Shown here: positions 13,736 to 21,566 of the stretch, piece after piece | Layout: the number at the start of each line of letters is the position of its first letter | Position numbering within the stretch: position 1 is the stretch's first letter | Position numbers and translations under genes: made by a program | NCBI GenBank assembly: GCA_026398545.1 | Contig: JAPLSR010000033.1 | Span: 1-21,833, forward strand | Length of the DNA: 21,833 nt | Direction: 5' to 3' | Source of the DNA: Candidatus Sumerlaeota bacterium | GTDB lineage: Bacteria > Sumerlaeota > Sumerlaeia > MWCT01 | Notes under the pieces: model-generated | What the model saw: the letters and a program-made list of their open reading frames with translations, nothing else | Databases searched by the model: none | Told to the model about the DNA's origin: nothing

Positions 13736-15095
13736 AAGATTTCTTTTACTGCTCTGCTTCACCCCGATTTTCTTGATGGCTGGTCTATTCTCTGGATTCA
13801 AACTCACAGGCAACAAATGCACCGTTGCATTCACCGGCGACCTGGGGGATGTCTTTCACCCAACGGGAAATCAATCGGGAGTTTCCCCGAAAATAAACCG
13901 ATTGAATGATATTATAAATGAGTTGAAAAAGTCTTATCCTGAGGTCATCTTTGTTGATACGGGTCATTTCCTGAATCTCCCAGACACCACTGAGACAGAT
14001 TACAATAACATACCAGTCATGACATTTTTACAAACGAGCACTTTTGAGCTGGCAAATCTTGGGGCAAGAGACCTCCTCATGGCAAATAGCCTGAGATTAT
14101 TTGATACTCACAGGGATAAAAAGCCCGCCCTCCTTTCAATTTTCAAGGATTGTGAGAGTGGGAAAAATAATGGTGACACTTTTAAAGACGTCAGTATTGG
14201 TGAAGCCGGGGCGATTCGTTTTCTTGGAGCCGCTATTTTCAATACAGAGCGCTTTGCGCCTTCACTGATGAAAAGATACAAATCCCCGGCTCTGCCGGAT
14301 ATGCTCCTTGCTTTATTGGAACAAAGTCCGCGCTCGACAATATCCATCCTCCTCTCCTGCCTCTCCCCTGCCGAAAATGACTCGATTGCGGAAAAAGTCA
14401 CCTCACTTTCCCTGATAATTGAAAAAGATGCTTCACCAAAACACCCGGTGAGGAAGGTTCATAATACATATATTGTTCATCGTGATGAAATGGAGACCGT
14501 TGGTCTTGTGACATTCAAGATAAAATCGACTGGTGTCATCGGGAATATATCTGTTAAGAATTATCATCTTAACAAAAAGAAAAACAGCATCTTTTCTTTT
14601 TTGAACAGGAAAAAGTCTGAGACTTCCACCTCTCCCCTGCCCCGTATCGGGGAGATGCTCCCCTGGGAGGAACTTTTGGGAAAAGTGGGCATCCAACATG
14701 ACTCCTATGAGATAAGACGTATCACTGCCAGTGGCTATTCATCCAGAGTGAATTCAACCAATATTTATTATTATGACCTGTTCAAATATTATAAAAGAGT
14801 CGGGAAATCTTTCTATGTTGACCACGCCCTCGGCAGAGGATACCCGCAATTACTCTTTATTGCCACTCTGGATAACGACAACCGGCTCGCATCTGTGGAT
14901 TTTGTCTTTCCCATCACCCTTCCGGAAGGAATAGCGGAGGCTGACGGATTTCTTAAATCCTACATCGGGAAACGACACAATGAGATTCAGTTTGAGCCAG
15001 GCGGTTGCTCAGGCATGGAGATAGTGTTCAAGGCTCTCCACAATGACCTCTGGCTCCTTCTTGAAATTGCGGCAAAATTTACTGACCAGGATTAA
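13728..15095 (+). CDS. Exported protein with degenerate 5'-nucleotidase/metallophosphoesterase-like N-terminal region
   Basis: 455 aa from the ATG at 13728, preceded by AAAGGTGG and beginning with a signal peptide (MVRRFLLLLCFTPIFLMAGLFSG). An upstream start at 13689 would place 13 residues before it and is unlikely. The region after the signal (CTVAFTGDLGDVF, then IINELKKSYPEVIFVDTGHFL, then FELANLGARDLLM) tracks the order of strands in secreted 5'-nucleotidase-like phosphoesterases. However, the expected metal ligands (D-x-H, GD, GNHE) are not all present: VDTGH stands where DAGD would be, and no NHE is visible. The C-terminal third (about 310-455) is an unknown domain with many aromatic residues (NIYYYDLFKYYKRVGKSFYVDH). 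It is likely periplasmic and may be catalytically dead. It lies between yfcE and rsmB. Confidence 0.7.
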   Translation: MVRRFLLLLCFTPIFLMAGLFSGFKLTGNKCTVAFTGDLGDVFHPTGNQSGVSPKINRLNDIINELKKSYPEVIFVDTGHFLNLPDTTETDYNNIPVMTFLQTSTFELANLGARDLLMANSLRLFDTHRDKKPALLSIFKDCESGKNNGDTFKDVSIGEAGAIRFLGAAIFNTERFAPSLMKRYKSPALPDMLLALLEQSPRSTISILLSCLSPAENDSIAEKVTSLSLIIEKDASPKHPVRKVHNTYIVHRDEMETVGLVTFKIKSTGVIGNISVKNYHLNKKKNSIFSFLNRKKSETSTSPLPRIGEMLPWEELLGKVGIQHDSYEIRRITASGYSSRVNSTNIYYYDLFKYYKRVGKSFYVDHALGRGYPQLLFIATLDNDNRLASVDFVFPITLPEGIAEADGFLKSYIGKRHNEIQFEPGGCSGMEIVFKALHNDLWLLLEIAAKFTDQD

Positions 15096-15104
15096 AACTG
15101 CCAT

Positions 15105-16490
15105 ATGAGGACAATGCCTCCTCAGAGCGCAAGAAATGTCGCCCTTGATATACTTATACGAGTGGAGGGTGATAAAGAATCCACGCTATCAGAGATTGCA
15201 TCCTTCGTTCTAAATCAGTCAACCCTTGATGAGCGTGACCGTTCCCTTGCTATGGATATTGTCTTCGGCGTTCTGCGTCACCGCCTTATGATTGACCATG
15301 CCTATAAACAATTTTTAAAGGCGAGGGCTCCCCTGAATCCCGAAATTCGCGAAATCCTGAGGATAGGAACATATCAGATACTTTTTCACACCCGTGTCCC
15401 ACACCATGCTGCCGTCAATGAGGCAGTAAAGACAGCCGGTCAACTTTTCAGCCGGAGGGAGGCGGGCTTTGTGAACGCCATTCTGCGAAGGGTTACGCGG
15501 TGTTCACTGGATGAGATTAGATTTCCCGGTGAGGGAAAAGACCCTGCTCAAGCCCTCTCGTCAAGATATTCCTTTCCCATGTGGATGGTGAAAAAACTTC
15601 TCCGTCAGTATGGGGTATCGAAAACAAGTCAGTTCCTTTCCTTCAGCAATGAACATCCACCACTGACGCTCAGGATTAATACCTTGAAAATAACCCTGCC
15701 TGAATTCATGGAATGGATGAGGAAAAATCAACCGGAGGTTGAACCTGTAACATGCCGATATTCACGAGAGGGCCTTTCCGTCAGCGGTCTGGCGCTAAAG
15801 GCGGAATGGCTGCCATTACAGAAAGGCTGGGTGTATATCCAGGATGAGGCGTCCCAGATGGTCAGCCTCTTTGCCAATCCGGCGCCGGGAATGCGGATTG
15901 TGGATTTCTGCAGCGCCCCGGGCGGGAAACTCACCCACCTCGCCGCGCTCGTTCAGAACAAGGCTGAATTCATATCCCTCGACCTGCACAGGGAGCGCCT
16001 GAAGAAGGTAGAGGAGAACTGCAAACGCCTCGGTGTTTCAAATGTCCGTATGGAGGTGCTCTCACGGGAAACTCTTCAGGAAATAGAAAAGCGACCGGCG
16101 GACATGGTTCTGACGGATGTCCCCTGCAGCGGGCTCGGCATCATCCGTCGTCACCCCGACCTAAAATGGAAAAAAAGCGAGCGGATGCTTAAATCAATGC
16201 CGGAGAACCAGATTGAGATTCTCGAAAAGGCGTCAGACCTCGTAAGACTCGGGGGATTTCTCGTCTACAGCACCTGCACTGTCCTTGAAGAGGAAAACCA
16301 GGGTGTGGTAAGAAAATTCCTGAAAAGATATCCTGATTTTGAGCTGGAGAAGGAAGCCGGCGCTCTTGGTGACGCCGCACGCACCTTAATCACGCCTGAA
16401 GGATTTCTCATCACATTCCCGCCGGAAACAAAGACGGATGGTTTTTTTGCCGCGCGGTTAAAAAGGATTTCCGTATCACGTCACTTTTGA
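15105..16490 (+). CDS. rsmB: 16S rRNA (cytosine-967-C5)-methyltransferase RsmB
   Basis: 461 aa. It methylates C967 of 16S rRNA using S-adenosylmethionine. The N-terminal NusB-like RNA-binding domain (about 1-140) includes RDRSLAMDIVFGVLRHR and LRIGTYQILFHTRVPHHAAVNEAV. The methyltransferase domain includes FCSAPGGK (268-275, cofactor-binding), DVPCSG (338-343, with Cys341) and YSTCT (388-392, with Cys391), the two-cysteine mechanism of the RsmB/Nol1 family. Length matches the family. The ribosome binding site is weak; an ATG nine bases downstream is an alternative start. It follows the exported phosphoesterase-like gene by nine bases and converges with a minus-strand gene only 19 bases beyond its stop, without an obvious terminator between them. 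Confidence 0.95.
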   Translation: MRTMPPQSARNVALDILIRVEGDKESTLSEIASFVLNQSTLDERDRSLAMDIVFGVLRHRLMIDHAYKQFLKARAPLNPEIREILRIGTYQILFHTRVPHHAAVNEAVKTAGQLFSRREAGFVNAILRRVTRCSLDEIRFPGEGKDPAQALSSRYSFPMWMVKKLLRQYGVSKTSQFLSFSNEHPPLTLRINTLKITLPEFMEWMRKNQPEVEPVTCRYSREGLSVSGLALKAEWLPLQKGWVYIQDEASQMVSLFANPAPGMRIVDFCSAPGGKLTHLAALVQNKAEFISLDLHRERLKKVEENCKRLGVSNVRMEVLSRETLQEIEKRPADMVLTDVPCSGLGIIRRHPDLKWKKSERMLKSMPENQIEILEKASDLVRLGGFLVYSTCTVLEEENQGVVRKFLKRYPDFELEKEAGALGDAARTLITPEGFLITFPPETKTDGFFAARLKRISVSRHF

Positions 16491-16509
16491 CGCACGAACT
16501 CCGTATCCA

Positions 16510-17238
16510 CTATTCATTACTATCATCATCCGTTCCCATTTTCAAAAGTGGGAAATTGGAGAGACTTGTTGTTACATGCTCAAATGACAACTTAAAAAAG
16601 TTGAGAATTTCGGAGACAGTGAAGTCATACATCTGTTCAGAGAGGGTATTGAGGTCAATGTCAATGGAAAGGGCATAATCAAGGGTGGGGTCATTGGCGT
16701 TGCGAAGGGTTTGATACCTCACCCAGCGGTTGACGATAAAGTTTTCAAGGGAGAGCTTGTGCAGGATGCCGATATTGATTTCATGGGCGTCAGAAAACAG
16801 ATTTTCCTTAAAGACCTCCTCTGAGAGGTATTTATTGGCAGAGCTCCCTATTTCAGTTATAAGCCGAATCACGCATCCAAGGCGCAGAATCCTGGGATTT
16901 ATAAATTCCATTGTGGACTGCACCTCACAATTGAGGCACTCAAAAAAATGAGGAAAGAGGGAGACAAGGGTGGGATGCAGATTGCGTGTATCCTGATACA
17001 GAAAGGCGATATGATTATGGCCAAATTGCGCAATATAGGACTGGTCGGGATTTCTGATCTCTATCCGCGGAACCTGAGGAGGCGCATTTTGAGGAGCGGT
17101 CAGGATATTGGGGTCATTTGAGAAGATTCTGGAGACATTCCTGATAAACTCGGAGGTGAACTCCAGTTTGTTGTCAATCGTGTAAGGGTTTGTGAAGAGA
17201 ACCGCATGAATCGAGCGTAAAAACAGTCCTTGCATCAT
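16510..17238 (-). CDS. Orphan minus-strand protein of unknown function
   Basis: 242 aa, read from 17238 down to 16510. GGGGAG lies eight bases before the ATG, and a second ATG directly follows. There is no signal peptide or transmembrane helix. The sequence is a mix of strands and helices (SYIAQFGHNHIAFLYQD, then PRILRLGCVIRLITEI, then LSENFIVNRWVRYQ-like segments) with an acidic C-terminus (GTDDDSNE). The pattern, with a beta-rich first half and a ligand-free, non-enzymatic look, vaguely recalls sporadic accessory proteins of the TIGR04255 type. I cannot support a family. It is transcribed toward rsmB and away from the tRNA genes, so it forms a single-gene unit. Being orphan and opposite to everything around it suggests acquisition. 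Confidence 0.7.
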   Translation of the reverse strand: MMQGLFLRSIHAVLFTNPYTIDNKLEFTSEFIRNVSRIFSNDPNILTAPQNAPPQVPRIEIRNPDQSYIAQFGHNHIAFLYQDTRNLHPTLVSLFPHFFECLNCEVQSTMEFINPRILRLGCVIRLITEIGSSANKYLSEEVFKENLFSDAHEINIGILHKLSLENFIVNRWVRYQTLRNANDPTLDYALSIDIDLNTLSEQMYDFTVSEILNFFKLSFEHVTTSLSNFPLLKMGTDDDSNE

Positions 17239-17300
17239 AGTCTATTGCTCCCCACATTATCGAAATCGGACTTTTTTTAACCCATAATTTAAAATTGAGG

Positions 17301-17329
17301 TTGACAGAACCATAGGCGCCACATATCGG
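17301..17329 (+). promoter_or_regulatory. Putative promoter of the tRNA-Lys/tRNA-Glu unit
   Basis: A perfect TTGACA (17301-17306) is followed by 17 bases and TATCGG (17324-17329), a weak -10. Transcription would begin about 45 bases before tRNA-Lys. A small hairpin GCTCT-CAA-AGAGC (17351-17363) lies in the presumed leader. Confidence 0.4.
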
Positions 17330-17380
17330 AGATTGTTTTTTTTGATGCTTGCTCTCAAAGAGCCTGGCATTTTTTCCCGT

Positions 17381-17456
17381 GGGCGTGTAGCTCAGAAGGT
17401 AGAGCAGCGGCCTTTTAAGCCGTTGGTCGCAGGTTCGATTCCTGCCACGCTCACCA
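17381..17456 (+). tRNA. tRNA-Lys (anticodon TTT)
   Basis: 76 nt with all four arms. The acceptor GGGCGTG pairs with CACGCTC (one G-T), D-stem GCTC pairs with GAGC, anticodon stem GCGGC with GCCGT around loop CTTTTAA, and T-stem GCAGG with CCTGC around TTCGATT. The 5-base variable loop is TGGTC. The discriminator is A and CCA is encoded. The TTT anticodon reads AAA and AAG lysine codons. Confidence 0.97.
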
Positions 17457-17476
17457 TGAAATATCTCCTCATCTTT

Positions 17477-17551
17477 GCCCCCATCGTCTAGGGGTTAGGA
17501 CACCGGCCCTTCAAGCCGGCAGCAGGGGTTCAAATCCCCTTGGGGGCACCA
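17477..17551 (+). tRNA. tRNA-Glu (anticodon TTC)
   Basis: 75 nt, 20 bases after tRNA-Lys and probably in the same transcript. The acceptor GCCCCCA pairs with TGGGGGC, D-stem GTCT with GGAC, anticodon stem CCGGC with GCCGG, and T-stem AGGGG with CCCCT around TTCAAAT. The four-base variable loop is typical of tRNA-Glu. CCA is encoded. The anticodon loop reads CCTTCAA, giving C at position 33 where U is nearly universal. All stems are perfect apart from one D-stem G-T, so this is not an obviously decayed gene. Confidence 0.95.
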
Positions 17552-17559
17552 GAGTTCTC

Positions 17560-17594
17560 AAGGCTTTGCTCCAAACGGAGACAAAGCCTTTTTT
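17560..17594 (+). terminator. Intrinsic terminator of the tRNA unit
   Basis: AGGCTTTG (17561-17568) plus CTCC pairs with GGAG plus CAAAGCCT (17582-17589), with one bulged A and an AAAC loop, followed by TTTTT. It lies just after tRNA-Glu. The reverse strand lacks a T-run, so it acts mainly on the plus strand. Confidence 0.85.
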
Positions 17595-17604
17595 ATTTCA
17601 AAGG

Positions 17605-17844
17605 TCAATCCTCAAGATGATATTCTTTTTTGATGCGATAAATGACCTCGTTGATCTCACACTCCCTCCAGGTATGCATGTTCTCAAGATTCCGTTTCAC
17701 AATGTCAAGATTCCTGGTCGTCTCATAAACCTTTTTTGCCTGGACATACTGATAATCATCCACCCAACACCTGTCCTCCCTGAGACCGCAACCTGAAATC
17801 AAGAATAATATAATAACAAAAAGTACAAACAATAACACTTTCAT
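17605..17844 (-). CDS. Small lipoprotein of unknown function
   Basis: 79 aa. The N-terminus is a textbook lipoprotein signal: MK, a hydrophobic run LLFVLFVIILFL, then the lipobox ISGC with Cys19 as the lipidated residue. That leaves a mature protein of about 60 residues with two further Cys (Cys26 and one in WREC) that might form a disulfide. The mature part is charged and probably helical. The ribosome binding site is only moderate (AAGGGTG about 7 bases before the ATG). It is transcribed convergently to the tRNA unit, starting from the 215-bp gap that also carries the glycosyltransferase promoter on the other strand. I recognise no family. Confidence 0.6.
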   Translation of the reverse strand: MKVLLFVLFVIILFLISGCGLREDRCWVDDYQYVQAKKVYETTRNLDIVKRNLENMHTWRECEINEVIYRIKKEYHLED

Positions 17845-17948
17845 CAGAGCACCCTTTCAATTTCTGAAAGATGTGAAGATATTACCGGCTGAAATGGGTC
17901 ATGAGTCAATCTTTTTTTCAACATTTGGGAAAAATGGCGGTCGGGAAT

Positions 17949-17969
17949 AAATGGGTTATTTAACCATTT
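17949..17969. repeat. Imperfect hairpin AAATGG(G)TT / AACCATTT
   Basis: 8-bp arms have one bulged G and an ATTT loop, in the divergent gap between the small lipoprotein gene and the glycosyltransferase genes. It could be an operator; the rest of this 215-bp gap shows only AT-rich promoter-like sequence. Confidence 0.3.
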
Positions 17970-18007
17970 GACGGCGCTGATAGACTCCTCTTATATATAT
18001 CTAATTC

Positions 18008-18036
18008 TTGAATAACGCATATCGGTTTTGTATATC
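18008..18036 (+). promoter_or_regulatory. Putative promoter of the glycosyltransferase cluster
   Basis: TTGAAT (18008-18013, 4 of 6 to consensus), an exact 17-base spacer, and TATATC (18031-18036, 4 of 6). The predicted start near 18043 would give a leader of about 17 bases before the ATG at 18060, with GAGG inside it. Confidence 0.4.
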
Positions 18037-18059
18037 ATGGGCAATAAGAACGAGGTCGT

Positions 18060-19196
18060 ATGAAAAAAAACATACTTTATCTTTCACCAAGCAACCGCTG
18101 GCTTGGGGCGCAGATAAGTCTTCATGTCATGCTAAAAATGCTGGACAAGGAACGGTTTAATCCAATCATCGTATGCCCCTCGCCTGACGGTCCCTTTGCC
18201 AAAATCTTAGAAGAAGATGGTTTTCATGTGGAATATCTGCGGCTGTGGAACTGGAGAAAATACAAATACGTTATTCATCGCCTGATTTCCGTGTGGAAAC
18301 TCCGACGACTTATACTCAGGGCGAAGAGCGACCTGATTCATTGTAATGAATTCTGGACAGCCCCCTATGCTTACTGGTCAACCATAGGACTCAATATTCC
18401 TATCATCAGTCATGTCCGACTCAGCATGACCCCTAAAAAGATTCATGATTATTATCTGGGTCATATGACGCGGATTGTTTGCGTATGCAAGGACCTGGTG
18501 GAAAAATTTTCCACCTGGCCTGACTATAGAAAACGTGTTGTGTCCATCTATAATGGTGTAGACTTGGAAGAATATAACCCGCAGCGGGTCCAGGAGGGTG
18601 AAATCAGGAAAAAATTTGACATCCCCCCTGATGCAATCGTGATTGGTCTGGTGGGGCAGATTAGTGAACGCAAGGGACAGGACAGGCTTATACATATTGC
18701 CTCGAGGCTCATCCAGCAGTTCTCAAACGTCCGATTTATGATTGTTGGCGGTTCCCATGAACCGGAATATGAACAAAAAATACACACAATGATCGACCAG
18801 AGAAACCTCAGGGGCTATTTCATTTTTACGGGTGATTTGAGAGACATGCCAAAGGTGTATAAAGCCCTGGATATCCTTGTTCTGCCATCGCTCATGGAGG
18901 GTTTTGGACGTGTTGTTGTGGAGGCGGAGGCGATGGAGATACCTGTGGTAGTCTCTTCCACTGGCGGTCTGGTTGAGGTGGTCGACCCGGGCAAGACGGG
19001 CTTTATATTCTCCCTGGAAAATGACCAGGAGATGCTGGACTATCTTGCGAGGTTGTGCGAAAGCAGGGAACTCAGGCTCCGCATGGGGAAGACGGGAAGG
19101 GTCTCTGTGGGGGAGAATTTTTCCAAGGAGAAAATGATTGCACAGATCACCTCGCTTTATAATGAGGTTTTTGAGCATGTCTCCCGAACGCAATAA
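18060..19196 (+). CDS. GT4-family glycosyltransferase
   Basis: 378 aa with a GT-B fold: an N-terminal acceptor-binding domain beginning NILYLSPSNRWLGAQISL, which replaces the usual GGxE with LGAQ, and a C-terminal nucleotide-sugar domain. Donor-site motifs are SIYNGVD (162-168), GQISERKGQDRLI (199-211) and the retaining-enzyme EX7E signature E280-GFGRVVV-E288, followed by VSSTGGLVEVV. There is no signal peptide or membrane segment, so it acts at the cytoplasmic face. It transfers an unknown sugar, probably onto a lipid-linked glycan. It is first of three GT4 genes, with its 3' end overlapping the next by 20 bases. Confidence 0.92.
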   Translation: MKKNILYLSPSNRWLGAQISLHVMLKMLDKERFNPIIVCPSPDGPFAKILEEDGFHVEYLRLWNWRKYKYVIHRLISVWKLRRLILRAKSDLIHCNEFWTAPYAYWSTIGLNIPIISHVRLSMTPKKIHDYYLGHMTRIVCVCKDLVEKFSTWPDYRKRVVSIYNGVDLEEYNPQRVQEGEIRKKFDIPPDAIVIGLVGQISERKGQDRLIHIASRLIQQFSNVRFMIVGGSHEPEYEQKIHTMIDQRNLRGYFIFTGDLRDMPKVYKALDILVLPSLMEGFGRVVVEAEAMEIPVVVSSTGGLVEVVDPGKTGFIFSLENDQEMLDYLARLCESRELRLRMGKTGRVSVGENFSKEKMIAQITSLYNEVFEHVSRTQ

Positions 19197-20325
19197 AATG
19201 GTAATTGCCCATGTGATATCAGCCCTGGGACGTGGAGGGATGGAGAACGCTGTTGCGCGCCTTGCCCTTCAGCAAAAAAAATCAGGACACAATGTCCATG
19301 TGGTTTGCATCCGGGACATGGGTCCAACAGCAGAGATATTGCAGAATGGAAATATTCCTGTCCACTTTTGCCCTTTTCGCTCCAGACTTGATCCAATATC
19401 CATCAACAGACTCCGAATCTTATTCAGGAAACTTGGCATAAATGTTGTCCAGACTCACAACTATCGTCCGAATGTTTCCGGAACCGTCGCAGGCAGACTG
19501 GCACGGGTCCCCGCTGTTATATCGTCCCTCGAAACCGTGAACAGATGGGATACCATCCGTCAGTTCTGGATTGACCGCCTCCTTTGTTTCTGGCGCGATG
19601 CCATTGTTTGTGTCTCTGAAGAGGTTAAAGAACAGTATCTTGAAAAAATCAAATGGTGTCGGAAAAAATGTCACGTCATTTATAATGGTATTGATTTGCA
19701 AAAATTCAGGGGTGTGAATAAGGCAATATATTTGTATGAAAAGTATGGACTTCCCCCAGATGCCATATATGTAATATCCATAGCCCGACTGGTTAAAATC
19801 AAAGACCATTCCACCCTTCTCATGGCATTCGGAAAAATTGTGAATAAAAATGAACATGTCCATCTTTTGCTTCTTGGTGAAGGGTCATTGCGGGGAGATT
19901 TGGAGCGCCAGACATCAGAATTGCAACTTGAGGGGCGAGTTCACTTTTTAGGCCATCAGGATAATGTTGATGAATGGTTGAGCATTGCTCAAATATCAGT
20001 TCTTTCCACACATACTGAAGGATTTTCCTTAACTGTTCTCGAATCCATGGCAGCAAAAATTCCTGTGATTGCAACAGCGGTTGGTGGAAATCTCGAAGCG
20101 ATACAGGATGGAGTGACAGGTTATCTAACTCCTCCTCGCAATGCCGATGCAATCGCTGAAAAAGCGCTCTATCTCATTCAAAATCCAGAGATGGCAAAAT
20201 CAATAGGGAGACGCGCGGCAAAGGTCGTGGAGGAAAAGTTCACCATTGAAGCGACTGCAGGAAAAACCCTGGAGTTGTATCAAAATATCCTGAGCCGAAA
20301 AGGATATAAAATAGAGAGTCCATGA
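19177..20325 (+). CDS. GT4-family glycosyltransferase
   Basis: 382 aa from the ATG at 19177, which has GAGG nine bases upstream. A start at 19198 (375 aa, MVIAHVISALGRGGMEN) matches the family beginning better but has no ribosome binding site. Motifs are LGRGGMENAVARLA (acceptor-side glycine loop), VQTHNYRPN, VIYNGIDLQKF, ISIARLVKIKDHSTLL and the catalytic EX7E in HTEGFSLTVLESMA, then ATAVGGNLEAI. Soluble or peripheral, it probably extends the same glycan as its neighbours. It overlaps the upstream gene by 20 bases and the next gene by four (ATGA). Confidence 0.92.
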   Translation: MSPERNKMVIAHVISALGRGGMENAVARLALQQKKSGHNVHVVCIRDMGPTAEILQNGNIPVHFCPFRSRLDPISINRLRILFRKLGINVVQTHNYRPNVSGTVAGRLARVPAVISSLETVNRWDTIRQFWIDRLLCFWRDAIVCVSEEVKEQYLEKIKWCRKKCHVIYNGIDLQKFRGVNKAIYLYEKYGLPPDAIYVISIARLVKIKDHSTLLMAFGKIVNKNEHVHLLLLGEGSLRGDLERQTSELQLEGRVHFLGHQDNVDEWLSIAQISVLSTHTEGFSLTVLESMAAKIPVIATAVGGNLEAIQDGVTGYLTPPRNADAIAEKALYLIQNPEMAKSIGRRAAKVVEEKFTIEATAGKTLELYQNILSRKGYKIESP

Positions 20326-21431
20326 AAATAGTTCATGTAATACCATCTCTGGCAATGGGTGGTGCAGAAACCCTTGCCATCAATCTTGCCGCCGCCCAGA
20401 AATCGCTCGGACATGAAACCGCCATCTGCTGCGTTATGTCGCCTCCCGAAAAAGGAGTTCTATTCAAAAGGGCACAGGATTTTAATATCCCCTGTTACTA
20501 TTCTTACTCCAAGCACGAGCCAAGGGTGATGTCCACTATAAGGCTGGTCAGTCTGATTCGCCACATTGCGCCCGATGTGGTTCAGAGCCATTCCCCCAGA
20601 GCCAATTCCTGCACAACTGTGGCTGCCAGGCTGGGCGGTGTTAAATGTATTACTGCCACGTTTCATAACTCATTTATCTGGGCGAATAAAAGACAGCAGA
20701 AGTGGGGGCGATGGACGTCTCGTTGGCAGGATGTGATTTTTTGCGATGCGGAGTTCATCAGAAAACATCTCATTGAAAAGTGCCACATTGCTCAAAGGAA
20801 GGCAAGGGTTGTTTATCCGGGAATCTTCATACCTGAACAGTTAGTTTCGCCGGACGCGAAAAAATTATTCCGAGAGCAATGGGGAATCAGGGAAAATGAG
20901 AAATTGGTGGGCATTGTGGCAAGACTCGCTGATGTGAAGGACCACAATACATTCATTAACACTGCTGAGATAGTTTTACGAACGAGTCAGAATGTTAAAT
21001 TTCTGATTGTTGGTGATGGACCCAGGAAAGGAGAATTGAAAAAGTGCATTATTGATAAAAAGCTTGAAGGGAATGTTCTTATTACGGGATTTATCAAATC
21101 TCTGGATCTGGTCTGGAGTATGCTTGATATTTTTGTTCTGACATCGCTCTCCGAGGGGTTTCCAGTAAGCATCCTTGAGGCATTTGCCTCAGGGGTGCCC
21201 GTCATTGCAACCAATGTTGGCGGTATTCCTGAAATAGTAAAGTCGGGTGAAAACGGTTTTCTTGCAGATCCTAAAAGACCGGAGCAGGTTGCCGCTAAAA
21301 TTCTTGAGATTCTGGAAAGTCCCGTCCTTATGGCGCAAATGCGAAACAATGCAATGTCTACCGCTCACTCCTTTCAGATTGAAAACATTGCTCAAAAAAC
21401 TATCACCTCTTATAAGGAATTCTCGCGATGA
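20322..21431 (+). CDS. GT4-family glycosyltransferase
   Basis: 369 aa. It begins MKIVHVIPSLAMGGAETLAI, the classical GT4 opening with GGAE. Further motifs are VVQSHSPRAN, VVYPGIF (in place of the usual YNGID), VGIVARLADVKDHNTF, FLIVGDGPRKGEL and the catalytic EX7E in SLSEGFPVSILEAF, then ATNVGGIPEIV. The first base of the ATG lies inside the previous gene's end (ATGA overlap), so all three transferases are likely made from one message. Substrates cannot be deduced. The order of three related but distinct transferases suggests sequential steps in a heteropolysaccharide or O-antigen-like glycan. Confidence 0.93.
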   Translation: MKIVHVIPSLAMGGAETLAINLAAAQKSLGHETAICCVMSPPEKGVLFKRAQDFNIPCYYSYSKHEPRVMSTIRLVSLIRHIAPDVVQSHSPRANSCTTVAARLGGVKCITATFHNSFIWANKRQQKWGRWTSRWQDVIFCDAEFIRKHLIEKCHIAQRKARVVYPGIFIPEQLVSPDAKKLFREQWGIRENEKLVGIVARLADVKDHNTFINTAEIVLRTSQNVKFLIVGDGPRKGELKKCIIDKKLEGNVLITGFIKSLDLVWSMLDIFVLTSLSEGFPVSILEAFASGVPVIATNVGGIPEIVKSGENGFLADPKRPEQVAAKILEILESPVLMAQMRNNAMSTAHSFQIENIAQKTITSYKEFSR

Positions 21432-21565
21432 GGATAACAACCATCAGCCTTCGGGAATATGTTAATTTGATAGGCGAATTAAAAATTGATAGCATTTCTC
21501 AGTTGCCCCAATATTATCAAATCAGGGAAGTCCTACATCCCGGCGAACACCGTTTGGAGCCTTGA
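21428..21565 (+). CDS. Small ORF of 45 codons, possibly the start of a frameshifted gene
   Basis: The ATG at 21428 overlaps the glycosyltransferase stop codon (ATGA) and has AAGGA nine bases upstream, so translation is credible. It encodes MRITTISLREYVNLIGELK and 26 further residues, ending HRLEP at a TGA directly before the next start. No family is recognised. The frame of the following gene is also open across 21483-21566, so this may be the 5' part of one gene broken by a frameshift (real or sequencing). Confidence 0.35.
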   Translation: MRITTISLREYVNLIGELKIDSISQLPQYYQIREVLHPGEHRLEP

Positions 21566-21566
21566 A

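Noticed and set aside
17351..17376. GCTCT/AGAGC hairpin before a T6 run upstream of tRNA-Lys considered as a terminator
   Set aside because: The stem is only 5 bp and the T-run is separated from it by several bases; it also sits downstream of the likely tRNA promoter.
17507..17513. tRNA-Glu read with a shifted anticodon loop as a TCA (UGA-reading) tRNA
   Set aside because: Shifting the loop destroys the anticodon stem pairing, whereas the TTC reading keeps all five pairs; the body is also typical of tRNA-Glu.
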